A DNA stretch of 64,000 bases from an uncultured Bacteroidota bacterium. GTDB lineage: Bacteria; Bacteroidota; Bacteroidia; Flavobacteriales; Flavobacteriaceae. Location of the stretch: positions 1 through 64,000 of the forward strand of contig CABXVR010000001.1 of assembly GCA_902515565.1 (NCBI GenBank). Direction: 5' to 3'. This document shows positions 43,568-53,846 of this stretch, one piece after another. The notes beneath the pieces were generated by a model. That model was given only the letters and a program-made list of their open reading frames with translations, did not search any database and was not told the origin of the DNA. The number at the start of each line of letters is the position of its first letter. Position 1 is the first letter of the stretch. The position numbers were made by a program, and so were the translations under genes.

Positions 43568-44620
43568 TTACAAATCTTCTATTTGATTAGTTTGATTTAT
43601 AGAAAGGTTTTTTCCTCGTCCTTTTTTGAAAATATCATTACTGTTTTTTTGTCCTTTCCTTAGTTTCTTTTGTTCTTCAAAAGGTAAGCTCTGAATTTCC
43701 TTGCAATCGTAACTACAGCAATTATTCATTTTCTTTTTACATTTATCGCATTGAATAAATAGTAAGTGACAGGCATCATTTGCACAATTTGTATGAATGT
43801 CAAAATCTGCCCCACACTGATGGCACTGCGCAATAACATCATCGCTAATTTTTTCTGCCCGTCTATCGTCAAAAACAAAATTTTTACCTATAAAATTATT
43901 TTTTAATTTTTGCTCATTAACTTGTTTAGTGTATTCAATGATGCCGCCCTTAAGTTGAAAAACATTTTTAAATCCTTTATGCTTAAAGTAAGCACTAGCT
44001 TTTTCACATCGGATGCCTCCTGTACAATACATTATTAAATTCTTATCTTCTTTATGACTTTTTAGATCCTCTTCAATTAAATCAAGAGATTCTCTAAAAG
44101 TATCGACATCTGGCTTAATTGCATTTTTAAAATGTCCTATTTCACTTTCGTAATGATTTCTCATATCCACAACAATAGAGTTTTCTTGCTCAACTAGTTT
44201 ATTGTAATCCAGAGCATTTAAATGAACACCTGTATTTGTAACATCAAATGTGTTATCATTTAAACCATCAGCAACTATTTTGTCTCTGATTTTTATTTTA
44301 AGCTTTAAAAAAGATTTATTGTTGTGTTCTACAGCAATATTTAAAGACGTGTGTTCTAAAAATGAAATTGATTTAAGGTGAAGTTTAAATTTTTCAAAAT
44401 TATCTTTTGGAATTGATAATTGTGCGTTAATTCCTTCATGGGCTACATATATTCTTCCTAAAATTTCTAATGAATTCCATTTAATAAATAGCTGATCTCT
44501 AAAGGACTTAAGGTCAACAATTTTAGCGTATTGATAAAAAGAAAGGGTTATTCTTTCTTTATTAGACTTGTCTATTAAAGCTGCTCTTTCTTTAGAGCTT
44601 AACTTATTGTACAGTTGCAT
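43568..44620 (-). CDS. trhO: tRNA uridine(34) hydroxylase / rhodanese-related TrhO
   Basis: 350 residues from Met at 44618-44620 (MQLYNKLSSKERAALIDKSN); an upstream in-frame extension of 28 hydrophobic residues appears to be untranslated. An N-terminal acylphosphatase-like domain (FYQYAKIVDLKSFRDQLFIK, about 25-44), a rhodanese domain with VVDMRNHYESEIGHFKNAI and the active Cys in MYCTGGIRCEKASAYF (about 200-215), and a zinc-binding C-terminal part (CHQCGADFDIHTNCAN, then CDKCKKK and CCSYDC). Members make 5-hydroxyuridine at tRNA wobble positions. Confidence 0.92.
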   Translation of the reverse strand: MQLYNKLSSKERAALIDKSNKERITLSFYQYAKIVDLKSFRDQLFIKWNSLEILGRIYVAHEGINAQLSIPKDNFEKFKLHLKSISFLEHTSLNIAVEHNNKSFLKLKIKIRDKIVADGLNDNTFDVTNTGVHLNALDYNKLVEQENSIVVDMRNHYESEIGHFKNAIKPDVDTFRESLDLIEEDLKSHKEDKNLIMYCTGGIRCEKASAYFKHKGFKNVFQLKGGIIEYTKQVNEQKLKNNFIGKNFVFDDRRAEKISDDVIAQCHQCGADFDIHTNCANDACHLLFIQCDKCKKKMNNCCSYDCKEIQSLPFEEQKKLRKGQKNSNDIFKKGRGKNLSINQTNQIEDL

Positions 44621-44709
44621 TCTATACTTGTTTATTAGTTCTGTAGCTGCAAAAATAATATTTATAAAATTAATACTAAAAAAAACTAATAAAACGAGTG
44701 ACAATAAAA

Positions 44710-44740
44710 TTGTATTGTCATTAAAGTTATATTAAATTAG
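44710..44740 (+). promoter_or_regulatory. candidate promoter of recA
   Basis: TTG at 44710-44712, 20-bp spacer, TAAATTAG at 44733-44740, one base from the TAnnTTTG consensus. The recA start follows 30 bp later. No LexA-like operator is recognisable. Confidence 0.4.
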
Positions 44741-44769
44741 CAATAGAATAAATTTCAAATCTACACAAA

Positions 44770-45771
44770 ATGGGGAACAACAAAGAAGACAAATTAAAGG
44801 CGCTAAAACTAACACTAGACAAGTTAGACAAGACATATGGAAAAGGAACAGTAATGAAAATGAGTGATGCCCCAGTTGCCGATGTTGATGCGACATCTTC
44901 TGGATCTTTAGGTTTAGACTTGGCCTTAGGTGTGGGAGGATATCCAAGAGGTAGAGTTATTGAAATATACGGTCCTGAATCTTCAGGAAAAACAACTCTA
45001 ACACTTCATGCAATAGCTGAATGTCAAAAAAAAGGAGGGATTGCAGCATTTATTGATGCTGAGCATGCTTTTGACAGATACTATGCCCAAAACTTAGGGG
45101 TAGATATTGATAATTTAATCATCTCTCAGCCAGACCACGGAGAGCAAGCACTAGAAATTGCAGATAACTTGATTAGATCTGGAGCTATTGATATGGTAGT
45201 TATAGATTCCGTTGCAGCATTAACTCCAAAAAGTGAAATTGAAGGTGAAATGGGTGACTCTAAAATGGGCTTACATGCGAGACTAATGTCACAAGCTCTT
45301 AGAAAATTAACAGGCTCAATTAGTAAAACAAATTGTACAGTAATGTTTATAAACCAATTAAGAGAAAAGATTGGTGTGATGTTTGGAAATCCTGAAACTA
45401 CTACTGGAGGAAATGCGCTAAAATTCTATGCATCTATCAGGCTTGACATCAGAAGGTCAACCCAGATTAAAGACAGTAATGGGTCTGTATTGGGTAACAA
45501 AACAAGGGTAAAAGTGGTTAAAAATAAAGTTGCACCTCCCTTTAAATTAGCTGAATTTGATATTATGTATGGACAAGGAATCTCAAAAGTTGGTGAAATC
45601 CTTGATATCGCTGTTGAATCTAATATAATTCAAAAAAGTGGATCCTGGTTTAGTTATGATGAAACCAAATTAGGTCAAGGAAGAGATGCGGTAAAAACCA
45701 TGATAAAAGATAATCCTGAATTAATGGAAGAGTTGGAGAATAAAGTCAAAGCTTTAGTTGCTGAGAATTAA
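44770..45771 (+). CDS. recA: recombinase RecA
   Basis: 333 residues. [15 protein letters not shown] (about 17-31), Walker [16 protein letters not shown] (about 66-80), [19 protein letters not shown] (about 94-112), the L1/L2 loops ([20 protein letters not shown] and [18 protein letters not shown]) and NKVAPPF in the final domain. Coats single-stranded DNA and promotes strand exchange. Convergent with plsC, the two stops sharing one TTAA. Confidence 0.97.
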   Translation: MGNNKEDKLKALKLTLDKLDKTYGKGTVMKMSDAPVADVDATSSGSLGLDLALGVGGYPRGRVIEIYGPESSGKTTLTLHAIAECQKKGGIAAFIDAEHAFDRYYAQNLGVDIDNLIISQPDHGEQALEIADNLIRSGAIDMVVIDSVAALTPKSEIEGEMGDSKMGLHARLMSQALRKLTGSISKTNCTVMFINQLREKIGVMFGNPETTTGGNALKFYASIRLDIRRSTQIKDSNGSVLGNKTRVKVVKNKVAPPFKLAEFDIMYGQGISKVGEILDIAVESNIIQKSGSWFSYDETKLGQGRDAVKTMIKDNPELMEELENKVKALVAEN

Positions 45772-46496
45772 GATAAATCTTCTAATATTAAATTTCTAAA
45801 ACGATCACTTGTAATCGAAACTTCTGATTGAGTTAGCCCAAAAGTACTTTGAGGCTTGTGATATTTTACCCTTAATCGCCCAGGTTTACCGCTAAAAAAT
45901 GCAAAAGGAAATCGTTTTTTATTATCTAAAAAAGTTAAACAAACTATTGGTATTTGATGTTCAATAGCAATTTTAAACGCCCCTTTTTTAAATTTATCTA
46001 GAGCTACAGACGGGTCGGGAACTCCACCCTCTGGATAAATACAAATACTAAGCCCATCTGCTAATCTTCTTTGGGTATAAAAAAATACTGATTTTCGACT
46101 TTCTGGACTAGATCTATCAACTAAAATACATGCTCTTTTGTATATAACCCCAAAGAAAGGGATTTTTGAAAGTTCAGCCTTTCCAACAAAAACAAAAGGA
46201 TGATCTTTAAATATGGATATCATACACATTATATCCAACATGGAGGTGTGATTACTTATAAACATATAGTTTTTACCCTTTTCTAATATAGGTGTTTGAT
46301 TTATCCTCCAATACATACCCATAAGAAGTAAAACTATGTTTGACCATAAAGTTGCAAGCTTGAATACTTTGGGATACCAAGATTCTTTTAAGCTGAAAAC
46401 AAATAAAAGTGGGAAAAGAATAATCCAGCTTATACTACTGATTAAATAAAACCAAATCCTATATATTGTCCAAAAAAAATAGTTGAATAAAATCAT
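45768..46496 (-). CDS. plsC: 1-acyl-sn-glycerol-3-phosphate acyltransferase (PlsC type)
   Basis: 242 residues. N-terminal membrane segments (about 5-60), then motif [13 protein letters not shown] (HxxxxD, about 82-93), motif II near [17 protein letters not shown], motif [14 protein letters not shown] (about 152-162) and motif [13 protein letters not shown]. Acylates lysophosphatidate in phospholipid synthesis. Divergent from trpS. Confidence 0.92.
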   Translation of the reverse strand: MILFNYFFWTIYRIWFYLISSISWIILFPLLFVFSLKESWYPKVFKLATLWSNIVLLLMGMYWRINQTPILEKGKNYMFISNHTSMLDIMCMISIFKDHPFVFVGKAELSKIPFFGVIYKRACILVDRSSPESRKSVFFYTQRRLADGLSICIYPEGGVPDPSVALDKFKKGAFKIAIEHQIPIVCLTFLDNKKRFPFAFFSGKPGRLRVKYHKPQSTFGLTQSEVSITSDRFRNLILEDLS

Positions 46497-46519
46497 GTTT
46501 TCAAAACTAATTAAATTAA

Positions 46520-46550
46520 TTGAGGTATTTAAATAAAAAATTTAACTTTG
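46520..46550 (+). promoter_or_regulatory. promoter of trpS
   Basis: TTG at 46520-46522, 20-bp spacer and a perfect TAACTTTG at 46543-46550; the GTG start of trpS is 21 bp downstream. The clearest Bacteroidota-type promoter in this part of the window. Confidence 0.75.
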
Positions 46551-46570
46551 TAATCTAAAGATTATAAGTA

Positions 46571-47542
46571 GTGAGTAGAATTTTGACTGGTATACAAAGT
46601 ACAGGAACACCGCATTTAGGTAATCTACTAGGCGCTATTATTCCTGCTATAAAAATGGCAAATGATTCAAAAAATGAATCTTATTTGTTTATAGCTGATA
46701 TGCACTCAGTCACACAAATAAAAGACGCAGAACAATTGCGATTAAACACATACTCTACAGCTGCATGCTGGTTAGCCTTTGGGTTAAATTATGATAAAAC
46801 CATTTTTTACAGACAAAGCGATGTCCCTCAGGTTACGGAGCTTGCCTGGTATTTAAATTGTTATTTTCCATACCAAAGATTAACATTAGCGCATAGTTTT
46901 AAAGACAAATCAAATAGTTTAGAAGATATTAATGCCGGACTGTTTACTTATCCAATGTTAATGGCTGCCGATATATTATTGTATGACGCTGACATAGTTC
47001 CTGTTGGAAAAGACCAGCTCCAACATCTTGAAATTACTAGAAGTGTGGGGAATAAATTTAATCATCAAAATGGAGAAACATTTATAATACCTGAATCCAA
47101 AGTTGATGAAGAATCAATGCTTATTACAGGAACCGATGGGGAAAAAATGAGTAAAAGTAAAAATAATGTGATAGATATTTTCTTAGATGAAAAGCCTCTT
47201 AAAAAACAGATTTCGGCTATTAAAACAGATAGTCTTCCTTTAGAAGCTTCTAAGGACTGGAAAAACTGTAATTTATTTAAACTTTATAAATTACTGTCTA
47301 CTGAAAAGCAAGCAGAAACAATGAAAACTAACTACATAAAAGGTGGATATGGTTATGGTCATGCTAAAACTGACTTATTAAATTTAATTCTTACTAAATA
47401 TAAATCTGAAAGGGAAAAATATAACTTTTATATGTGCAATTTAGACAAGTTAGATAGCATCTTAAAGGCCGGCGCAGTACAGGCTTCTAAAACAGCTGAC
47501 GAGGTTCTTAATAGAGTTAGAATAAAAGTTGGGTTTAATTAA
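46571..47542 (+). CDS. trpS: tryptophanyl-tRNA synthetase
   Basis: 323 residues with a GTG start (MSRILTGIQSTGTPHLGNLL): class I HIGH variant TPHLGN (about 13-18), AADILLYDADIVPVGKDQLQHLE (about 137-159) and KMSKS in GEKMSKSKNN (about 195). Charges tRNA-Trp. Length and motif positions match the bacterial enzyme. Preceded by a good promoter; next gene starts 38 bp later. Confidence 0.96.
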   Translation: MSRILTGIQSTGTPHLGNLLGAIIPAIKMANDSKNESYLFIADMHSVTQIKDAEQLRLNTYSTAACWLAFGLNYDKTIFYRQSDVPQVTELAWYLNCYFPYQRLTLAHSFKDKSNSLEDINAGLFTYPMLMAADILLYDADIVPVGKDQLQHLEITRSVGNKFNHQNGETFIIPESKVDEESMLITGTDGEKMSKSKNNVIDIFLDEKPLKKQISAIKTDSLPLEASKDWKNCNLFKLYKLLSTEKQAETMKTNYIKGGYGYGHAKTDLLNLILTKYKSEREKYNFYMCNLDKLDSILKAGAVQASKTADEVLNRVRIKVGFN

Positions 47543-47580
47543 AAAGATTACTAACTTTAATAACTATAAACATTCATAAA

Positions 47581-48456
47581 ATGAACTTAGACAAATATAT
47601 AGAAGACTTACTTTACAGAAATGAATGCGTTGTAATCCCTGATTTTGGAGCTTTTATCACTTCAATTAATTCAGCCAATATAAATAGTGAAGGCATATTC
47701 ACTCCTCCTTCTAAGTCAGTTTCATTTAATAAAAAAATTAAAAAGAATGATGGTATTTTAGCCACTTACATTGCTGATTTAAATAATATTTCATTTGATG
47801 AAGCAATGAAATTAATTAAGCTAAATGTTTCTAACTTTAATAATGACATACTTAACAAAAAAGATATTGTATTTAAAAAAGTTGGGGTAATATCATTCAA
47901 AAACGAAGTGACGGAGTTTAGCTCCTACAACAGCGTAAATTACTTAAAAAAATCTTACGGACTTTCAAGCGTATCAAGTTCGTCAATTAAAAGAAACAAG
48001 AAAAAAGTTGCTTTTTCCAGCTTTTCAAAGTATGCTGCAGCTCTAATAATTGGACTTGTAATATCTAGTCTTGTTTATAATAATGAGCTTAATAAAACAG
48101 CACAAAAAAACATTATTGCTTACCAGCAAGCTGATCTTTTGATTGAAAAAGAAATACAAAAAGCAACCTTTGTAATTGAAAACCCTCTTCCACTTGTAAA
48201 AATGATAGTAAAAGAAAATATTGGAGCTTTTCACGTTGTAGCTGGATCTTTTAGTATTGAGGAAAATAGTTTTACTAGAGTAAATCAATTAAAAAACAAA
48301 GGATACAAAGCCAGAAAAATTGGTCAAAACAAGTATGGGTTATATCAGGTTGCATATTCCAGTTTTCAAACTAGAGCTGAGGCTGATATAGCTTTAGAGC
48401 AAATACGCGTTTTAGATAATCAAGCTGCCTGGATATTAAATAAAGAAATAAACTAA
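47581..48456 (+). CDS. HU-CCDC81 / SPOR domain protein
   Basis: 291 residues. Opening MNLDKYIEDLLYRNECVVIP with DFGAFITSINSA and SVSFNKKIKKNDGILATYIA fits the two bacterial CCDC81-type HU-like domains (about 1-70 and 75-130), followed by a basic linker, one membrane segment (about 153-166, AAALIIGLVISSLVY) and a C-terminal SPOR domain (about 210-290: FHVVAGSFSIEENSFTRVNQ ... YQVAYSSFQTRAEADIALEQ). SPOR domains bind denuded septal peptidoglycan. The architecture, cytoplasmic HU-like plus periplasmic SPOR, is a Bacteroidota speciality with unknown role, plausibly in division. Confidence 0.88.
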   Translation: MNLDKYIEDLLYRNECVVIPDFGAFITSINSANINSEGIFTPPSKSVSFNKKIKKNDGILATYIADLNNISFDEAMKLIKLNVSNFNNDILNKKDIVFKKVGVISFKNEVTEFSSYNSVNYLKKSYGLSSVSSSSIKRNKKKVAFSSFSKYAAALIIGLVISSLVYNNELNKTAQKNIIAYQQADLLIEKEIQKATFVIENPLPLVKMIVKENIGAFHVVAGSFSIEENSFTRVNQLKNKGYKARKIGQNKYGLYQVAYSSFQTRAEADIALEQIRVLDNQAAWILNKEIN

Positions 48457-48459
48457 ATA

Positions 48460-48978
48460 ATGCCATTAAAAACAGCTATGTCATCATTAACTGTGATGAC
48501 AGATTTAGTCCTTCCAAGTGAAACCAATGCAATTAATAACTTATTTGGAGGCGAATTACTAGCAAGAATGGATAGAGCTGGTTGTATAGCTGCAAGAAGA
48601 CACTCTGGTGAAATAGTTGTTACAACCTCTGTTAATCATGTAGCATTTAATAAAGCTATTCCTTTGGGTAGCATTGTAACTATTGAGGCTAAAGTTTCCA
48701 GAGCATTCAAAACCTCAATGGAGGTATACCTAGATGTCTGGATAAATTTTGATGGAGGAGAAAAGATTAAGTCAAATGAGGCTATTTATACTTTCGTAGC
48801 AGTTGACAAAAATGGTAAACCAACATCAATCCCCGAAATAACTCCTGAATCTAAATTAGAGACTGAAAGATACAACGGAGCTTTAAGAAGGCGTCAACTT
48901 AGCCTTGTGTTAGCTGGTAAATTAAAAGCGCAGGAAGCAACAGAGTTAAAAGCTTTATTTCTTGCCAATCCAAAGTAA
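48460..48978 (+). CDS. acyl-CoA thioesterase (hotdog fold)
   Basis: 172 residues. NNLFGGELLARMDRAGCIAARRHS (about 24-47, the conserved catalytic Asp in LxxMD), TTSVNHVAFNKAIPLGSIVT and EVYLDVWINFDGG with YTFVAVDKNGKP, all typical of the YciA/ACOT type. Hydrolyses acyl-CoA. Convergent with envC, overlapping by 24 bp at their 3' ends. Confidence 0.9.
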   Translation: MPLKTAMSSLTVMTDLVLPSETNAINNLFGGELLARMDRAGCIAARRHSGEIVVTTSVNHVAFNKAIPLGSIVTIEAKVSRAFKTSMEVYLDVWINFDGGEKIKSNEAIYTFVAVDKNGKPTSIPEITPESKLETERYNGALRRRQLSLVLAGKLKAQEATELKALFLANPK

Positions 48979-50172
48979 GGGGTTTTCAGTCTTATTATCC
49001 CTAAATAAACTGAAGCTTAATATTGTCTGACCTGAACTTTTATTTGTAATAATTTGACCTAATTCTTGTTTTGTTGAAACCTTATCTCCTTTTTTTACAT
49101 AAATATCTGAAAGATTTTTATATACAGTGAAAAAATTACCATGTTGAATTAGTAAAGTTTTAGATCCATTTTTTGAACTTATAATTCTATACACCGTTCC
49201 ATTAAATATAGTTCTAGCCTTTTGAAATGAAGCAGTAATTATTCTTATTCCATTACTTTGAATTGTTGCTGTTTTAACTATTGGATGGGGTTGCTTTCCG
49301 TATTTTAGAGAAATATATCCTTTTTCAACTGGCCACGGAAGTTTTCCTTTATTTGAGATAAAATTATTTGACAATATTTTAGCTTCGGGTGTTAGAGCAA
49401 AGAGTTTAGATGAAGTATTTTTCTTTCTGTTTGACTCAGCTATTGCTTTAGCGATAATCTTTTCAATTTCTTTATCAATTTTTGCTGTTTTTTGTTGTTT
49501 CAACTTAATCTCTCTAAGGTATTTAGTTTGATTATTAGAAATAAAATTTAAAAGATTGTTTTTCTTTGAAATTTCTAAATTGATGTTATTCTTTATTTTT
49601 TTATTATCACTTACTAACTTTAATTGAAGATTTTTGTCATTGTTCAATTTATTAGCTAGTGATTTAAGCTCTTTAGTATTAACAGCTATTTTTTGTAATT
49701 GATTGTTTTGAAACTCTGAATATTGTTTAAAATATTGAATTCGTTTTAAAGCCTGTTGAAAATTAACAGAAGAAAAAATAAACATCAACTTTCCTGTTTT
49801 AGATCTAGTTTTATATGATTTCAATATCATTTCTGAATATTGAGACTTTAAAATTTGTTGTGACTTTTGAAGCTGATTTATTGATTCTTGATTATTTCGA
49901 ATTGAAACAGAAATTATATTAAGTTCATTATTAGTGATTTTTATAATCTCATTTTGAAGATCTAGTTTATAATTTAGATTTTCTATGTTCTCTAAAACAA
50001 GTTTTTTTTCATCTTTAGAATTGTTAATTAACTTTTGAATATTCTTTATTTCGTTTACTAGACTAATTCTTTTGAGCTCTAAATCTTTTTGAGTTAAGTT
50101 TTGGGCGTAACAAGATGTGCTATACAAAATCAATGTTGTTAGTAAAAAGATGAATTTTAGTCTATTGAACAT
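48955..50172 (-). CDS. murein hydrolase activator EnvC family, degenerate LytM
   Basis: 405 residues. Signal peptide MFNRLKFIFLLTTLILYSTS ending near 23; two long coiled-coil helices (about 25-245); LytM (M23) domain from about 285 (LPWPVEKGYISLKYGKQPHP ... LLIQHGNFFTVYKNLSDIYV). The zinc ligand pattern is incomplete: QSNGIRI stands in place of the usual NxGIDI and no full HxH is seen, as in EnvC, which activates amidases rather than cutting peptidoglycan itself. FtsEX genes are not in the window. Confidence 0.88.
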   Translation of the reverse strand: MFNRLKFIFLLTTLILYSTSCYAQNLTQKDLELKRISLVNEIKNIQKLINNSKDEKKLVLENIENLNYKLDLQNEIIKITNNELNIISVSIRNNQESINQLQKSQQILKSQYSEMILKSYKTRSKTGKLMFIFSSVNFQQALKRIQYFKQYSEFQNNQLQKIAVNTKELKSLANKLNNDKNLQLKLVSDNKKIKNNINLEISKKNNLLNFISNNQTKYLREIKLKQQKTAKIDKEIEKIIAKAIAESNRKKNTSSKLFALTPEAKILSNNFISNKGKLPWPVEKGYISLKYGKQPHPIVKTATIQSNGIRIITASFQKARTIFNGTVYRIISSKNGSKTLLIQHGNFFTVYKNLSDIYVKKGDKVSTKQELGQIITNKSSGQTILSFSLFRDNKTENPLLWIGKK

Positions 50173-51031
50173 CGATTAAAATTTTTTTATAATCCCCTGG
50201 AATTTTAAATGGAAGTTTAAATTTATTGTTGAGTTTAATAGACTTAAATTCTAAATTGATTTGATCCATTAAAACACCTTCATAATTATCTAGATTTAGT
50301 GTCACTGAATTTTCTTGTTCTATATCCTGTACTTCAAAATTAGTTTTATATAACTTAATTTTTGAAGGAAAAGTCATATTATCAACTTCAGTAAAGTCAA
50401 AATATGACAGCTCATAAAGATTAAAATTATTTCTACCCTGTTTAATTTTAAACGAATATTGATTTATTTTAAAATTATTTGAGTTTATAAAATAACTTCC
50501 TTCAAATACATTTTTATTTATTTGAGAAGAGTTTGAAATAATACTCCAATTAAATATATAAGGGTCACCTTTGCTATTAAAAGAATCATTAAAGTCGGAT
50601 TTATTGATTTTTTCAACTGGCTCAGATATTAATAAGCTTTCAATAGTTTCATAACTCAATTTCAATCCTAAAATTTCATCAATGTTACTAAAGCTTGATT
50701 TTAAATAGTTTTTTTGAAGCTTATTATAATAAAATAAGCTGTCTTTGGTAATCAAAACTCTAACAATACCTGCCGTAGAGCTTAACCATATTGCCTTGTC
50801 TTTTATAATTCTAATATTCGCAGAATAGCTTTTACTTTTTCCTTTATTATTTAACTTTATTTTTAATTTAGACTGAAAAGATCTGAATTTTGATTTTGAC
50901 TTTGAAACTTTTCTAATTACTTGTTTTGCGTTTAACCTCTCAGTATCTAAGTTTGTTGACCTGGTTATATCCTTAGTAGGCTTGCAAGAAGATATTATTA
51001 TTAGAACAAAAAAGTATTTTAAAAATCTCAT
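50162..51031 (-). CDS. DUF4292 lipoprotein
   Basis: 289 residues from the Met at 51029-51031, where a lipoprotein signal MRFLKYFFVLIIISSCKPTK begins (Cys 16); the upstream in-frame stretch overlaps dut and is not credible. Body (about 40-285) is an LolA/LolB-like beta fold: FQSKLKIKLNNKGKSKSYSA, IKDKAIWLSSTAGIVRVLIT, YYNKLQKNYL and a C-terminal ENSVTLNLDNY region. These are the DUF4292 features found in flavobacteria next to envC. Possibly a lipid or lipoprotein carrier. Overlaps the envC start by 11 bp. Confidence 0.85.
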   Translation of the reverse strand: MRFLKYFFVLIIISSCKPTKDITRSTNLDTERLNAKQVIRKVSKSKSKFRSFQSKLKIKLNNKGKSKSYSANIRIIKDKAIWLSSTAGIVRVLITKDSLFYYNKLQKNYLKSSFSNIDEILGLKLSYETIESLLISEPVEKINKSDFNDSFNSKGDPYIFNWSIISNSSQINKNVFEGSYFINSNNFKINQYSFKIKQGRNNFNLYELSYFDFTEVDNMTFPSKIKLYKTNFEVQDIEQENSVTLNLDNYEGVLMDQINLEFKSIKLNNKFKLPFKIPGDYKKILIDVQ

Positions 51032-51035
51032 AATC

Positions 51036-51470
51036 TTAATTAATTCCTGTGCTTCCAAAACCGTTAACTCCTCTGACAGTTTTGGGCAGTTCATTTACCT
51101 CAATCCATTGTGCTTGCTCATGACTTGCAATTACTAATTGAGCTATTCTGTCTCCATTATTTATAGTATAGGGCTCTTGTGATAAATTAATTAATATTAT
51201 TCCAACTTCTCCTCTGTAATCAGCATCTATTGTTCCAGGTGAATTTAGTACACACAATCCGTGTTTTATGGAGAGGCCACTTCTAGATCTTACCTGTGCT
51301 TCAAAACCTTTAGGTAAAGAAATATAAAGACCTGTTTTAATTATTTTTCTTTCTAAAGAATTAAGTATTACAGGTTTATCTATAAAAGCCTTAAGGTCCA
51401 TCCCAGCTGAAGAAGTAGTTTCATAGTGGGGAAGATTATGATTAGATTTATTTATTATCTCAATTTTCAT
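51036..51470 (-). CDS. dut: dUTP diphosphatase
   Basis: 144 residues, all five motifs present: [51 protein letters not shown] and the C-terminal [10 protein letters not shown]. Hydrolyses dUTP to dUMP, keeping uracil out of DNA. Starts 11 bp inside the end of the flippase gene and is followed after 4 bp by the DUF4292 gene on the same strand. Confidence 0.96.
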   Translation of the reverse strand: MKIEIINKSNHNLPHYETTSSAGMDLKAFIDKPVILNSLERKIIKTGLYISLPKGFEAQVRSRSGLSIKHGLCVLNSPGTIDADYRGEVGIILINLSQEPYTINNGDRIAQLVIASHEQAQWIEVNELPKTVRGVNGFGSTGIN

Positions 51471-52920
51471 TATTTATAAGTTTAATTGTGTTCTTTTCAA
51501 ATTTAATTATGACTAGTCCAAGTAAAATTAATATTCCAATTCCAAAATAATAATTTCCTGGAAAAACATAAAAAGAAGTAAAAGCAAAAAATGTACTTAG
51601 CGCTATATATGTACATATTTTAGGAAGGTTATAAGGAATTGGATAATGACGTTGACCTATAAAATAAGATATTATTGCCATTATAAAATAAGCAAGAAAT
51701 GTTGCTACTGCTGATCCTAGATATCCGTAAAAGGGAATTAAAGCAATGTTTACAGAAAGTGTAATTACAGCACCAAAGGTAGAGATATATGCTCCAAATT
51801 TTGTTTTGTCTGTTACTTTATACCAAACGGATAAGTTTTGATATATCCCTAGAAATAAGTTAGCCATAAGAATAATAGGTACTATGTATAAAGCTTCCCA
51901 ATATGCTGAATCACCAATAAAAAGAAATTTTAAAATATCTATGAATACCACAACTGTAATAAGAATAAAAGAGCCTAATATTACAAACACCTCTAAAATT
52001 AATGCATATGCTTTTTCAGGTGAATTATTTTTGGCAGAACTAAAAATAAATGGTTCAATACCTAATTTGAAGGCCGTTGAAAAAAGAGTAATAAACAGGG
52101 CTAGTTTATAACAAGCTGCATACATTCCTATTTGTGCTTTATCAACATCAAAATAATCTAATAAAATTTTATCAAAACTTTCATTTATTGAAAATGCTAA
52201 TCCGGCAATCAAAATTGGGGCAGAGTATTTAAGCATTTTCTTTAGTAATTTAAAATCTATTTTATATTGAATGTTTAAATAGAAATTAATCATTAGCAGA
52301 AAAGTTAATGCACTTGAAATAAGTAAAGAAATAAAAATATAATTAATTTCAAAGTTCTCAAGGTATATATAATCCAGCGAAGAACTTTTAGTGTGATTAT
52401 TTTTAAGAAAAATTAAAAAGAAAATATTTAATGAAATATTCACAATAACATTAAATATTTTAATCACTGTATATTTAATTGCCTTATTATTTAATCGCAA
52501 ATAAGCAAATGGAATTACAACTAATGAATCTAAAACTAAAATCCATATAACCAAATACAGATAATCTGAACGAATTCCTATAAAATCAGATATTTGATCT
52601 GTAAAAGTAAGCCCTAAAGCCAAAAACACCAATGAAGTTAAAATTATGGAGATAGAAGAAGTGCTTACTACATTTGATTTCTTTGAATAGGAATTAAAAA
52701 ACCTAAAAAAGGCTGTTTCTAAACCATAAGATAAAAGAACATTCAGTAAAATTATATAGGAGAAAATAATTGACAAATCTCCGTACTCGGCAATATTTTC
52801 AAGTACAGATTTATCGGTATGCAATCTGACCAGTAAAACACTAACTATTCTAGGGAAAACAGTAGCTATTCCATAAACAATAGCTTGTTTAAAAGCTGAC
52901 TTTAATTTGTTCAAGTTCAA
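51460..52920 (-). CDS. polysaccharide/lipid flippase (MATE/MurJ/Wzx superfamily)
   Basis: 486 residues with about 13-14 membrane segments and the N-terminal signature [20 protein letters not shown] of the polysaccharide biosynthesis family. Charged loop [20 protein letters not shown] at about 245-264 is typical of Wzx/oligosaccharide flippases. Exports lipid-linked sugar or a similar substrate; no sugar genes are adjacent, so the substrate is unknown. Followed by dut, overlapping by 11 bp. Confidence 0.88.
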   Translation of the reverse strand: MNLNKLKSAFKQAIVYGIATVFPRIVSVLLVRLHTDKSVLENIAEYGDLSIIFSYIILLNVLLSYGLETAFFRFFNSYSKKSNVVSTSSISIILTSLVFLALGLTFTDQISDFIGIRSDYLYLVIWILVLDSLVVIPFAYLRLNNKAIKYTVIKIFNVIVNISLNIFFLIFLKNNHTKSSSLDYIYLENFEINYIFISLLISSALTFLLMINFYLNIQYKIDFKLLKKMLKYSAPILIAGLAFSINESFDKILLDYFDVDKAQIGMYAACYKLALFITLFSTAFKLGIEPFIFSSAKNNSPEKAYALILEVFVILGSFILITVVVFIDILKFLFIGDSAYWEALYIVPIILMANLFLGIYQNLSVWYKVTDKTKFGAYISTFGAVITLSVNIALIPFYGYLGSAVATFLAYFIMAIISYFIGQRHYPIPYNLPKICTYIALSTFFAFTSFYVFPGNYYFGIGILILLGLVIIKFEKNTIKLINNEN

Positions 52921-52982
52921 ATATTTATACTAAAAGTAAGCTTTTAATCAAAGTTATCAAAGTAACTTCAATTTTAGAGATG

Positions 52983-53837
52983 CTAATTATTAAGAGCTTC
53001 GGCACCCCCAACTATTTCTAAGATTTCATTTGTAATTGCTGCTTGTCTAGCTTGATTATAAGCTAACTTAAGCTGATCTCTTAGTTCAGTTGCATTATCG
53101 GTGGCTTTATGCATAGCGGTCATTCTGGCTCCATGTTCACTTGCCCATGAATCTCTAATGGCTTTGAATAGTTGATTTTTCAAAGACTTTGGTATTAACT
53201 CTTCAATTATTTCCTTTTTGGAAGGCTCAAAGATGTAATCAGAATTATTATTGGAATTATCTTCAACATCTGATATCGGTAAAAACTGCTCACTTACAAC
53301 AACTTGTGTAGCAGCATTTTTAAACTTGTTATATACAATATCAATTTTATCAAAATCTTCATTAATAAACATTTCCATAAGTGATTCAGCAATTAAAGAG
53401 ACGTTTTCCATGTTTAGATTGTCAAAAATATCAATGTGATTTGATTCCACATTAAAGCTTTTTTGAAGAAAATCATTTCCTTTTTTACCAATAGCAACAA
53501 ATGATACATCCGAATCATTGTAAATAGAATTTGCTAGCTCTGTAGATTTTTTGAAAATATTAGAATTAAATCCACCACACAGTCCTCTATTTGATGTAAT
53601 AGAAACTATTAGAACCTTTTTTACATCACGCTTTTGAGCATATTTGTTGTCACTGTCAATTGAAGAACTTAAACTTTGTAGAATTTCTGTTAATTTATTT
53701 GAATATGGTCTCATTGCTGTAATAGCGTCTTGAGCCTTTTTTAACTTTGCAGCAGAAACCATTTTCATGGCACTTGTGATCTGCATAGTAGAAGATACTG
53801 ATGAAATTCTATTTCTTATTTCCTTTAAATTAGCCAT
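52983..53837 (-). CDS. atpG: ATP synthase gamma subunit
   Basis: 284 residues. N-terminal helix MANLKEIRNRISSVSSTMQIT with SAMKMVSAAKLKKAQ (about 20-36), TSNRGLCGGFNSNIFK (about 82-97) and the C-terminal helix SEHGARMTAMHKATDNATEL with the closing QAAITNEILEIVGGAEAL. Central shaft of F1. Final gene of the atpB-E-F-H-A-G cluster; no atpD or atpC follows, instead the flippase after a 62-bp gap. Confidence 0.96.
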   Translation of the reverse strand: MANLKEIRNRISSVSSTMQITSAMKMVSAAKLKKAQDAITAMRPYSNKLTEILQSLSSSIDSDNKYAQKRDVKKVLIVSITSNRGLCGGFNSNIFKKSTELANSIYNDSDVSFVAIGKKGNDFLQKSFNVESNHIDIFDNLNMENVSLIAESLMEMFINEDFDKIDIVYNKFKNAATQVVVSEQFLPISDVEDNSNNNSDYIFEPSKKEIIEELIPKSLKNQLFKAIRDSWASEHGARMTAMHKATDNATELRDQLKLAYNQARQAAITNEILEIVGGAEALNN

Positions 53838-53846
53838 TGTTACGGA

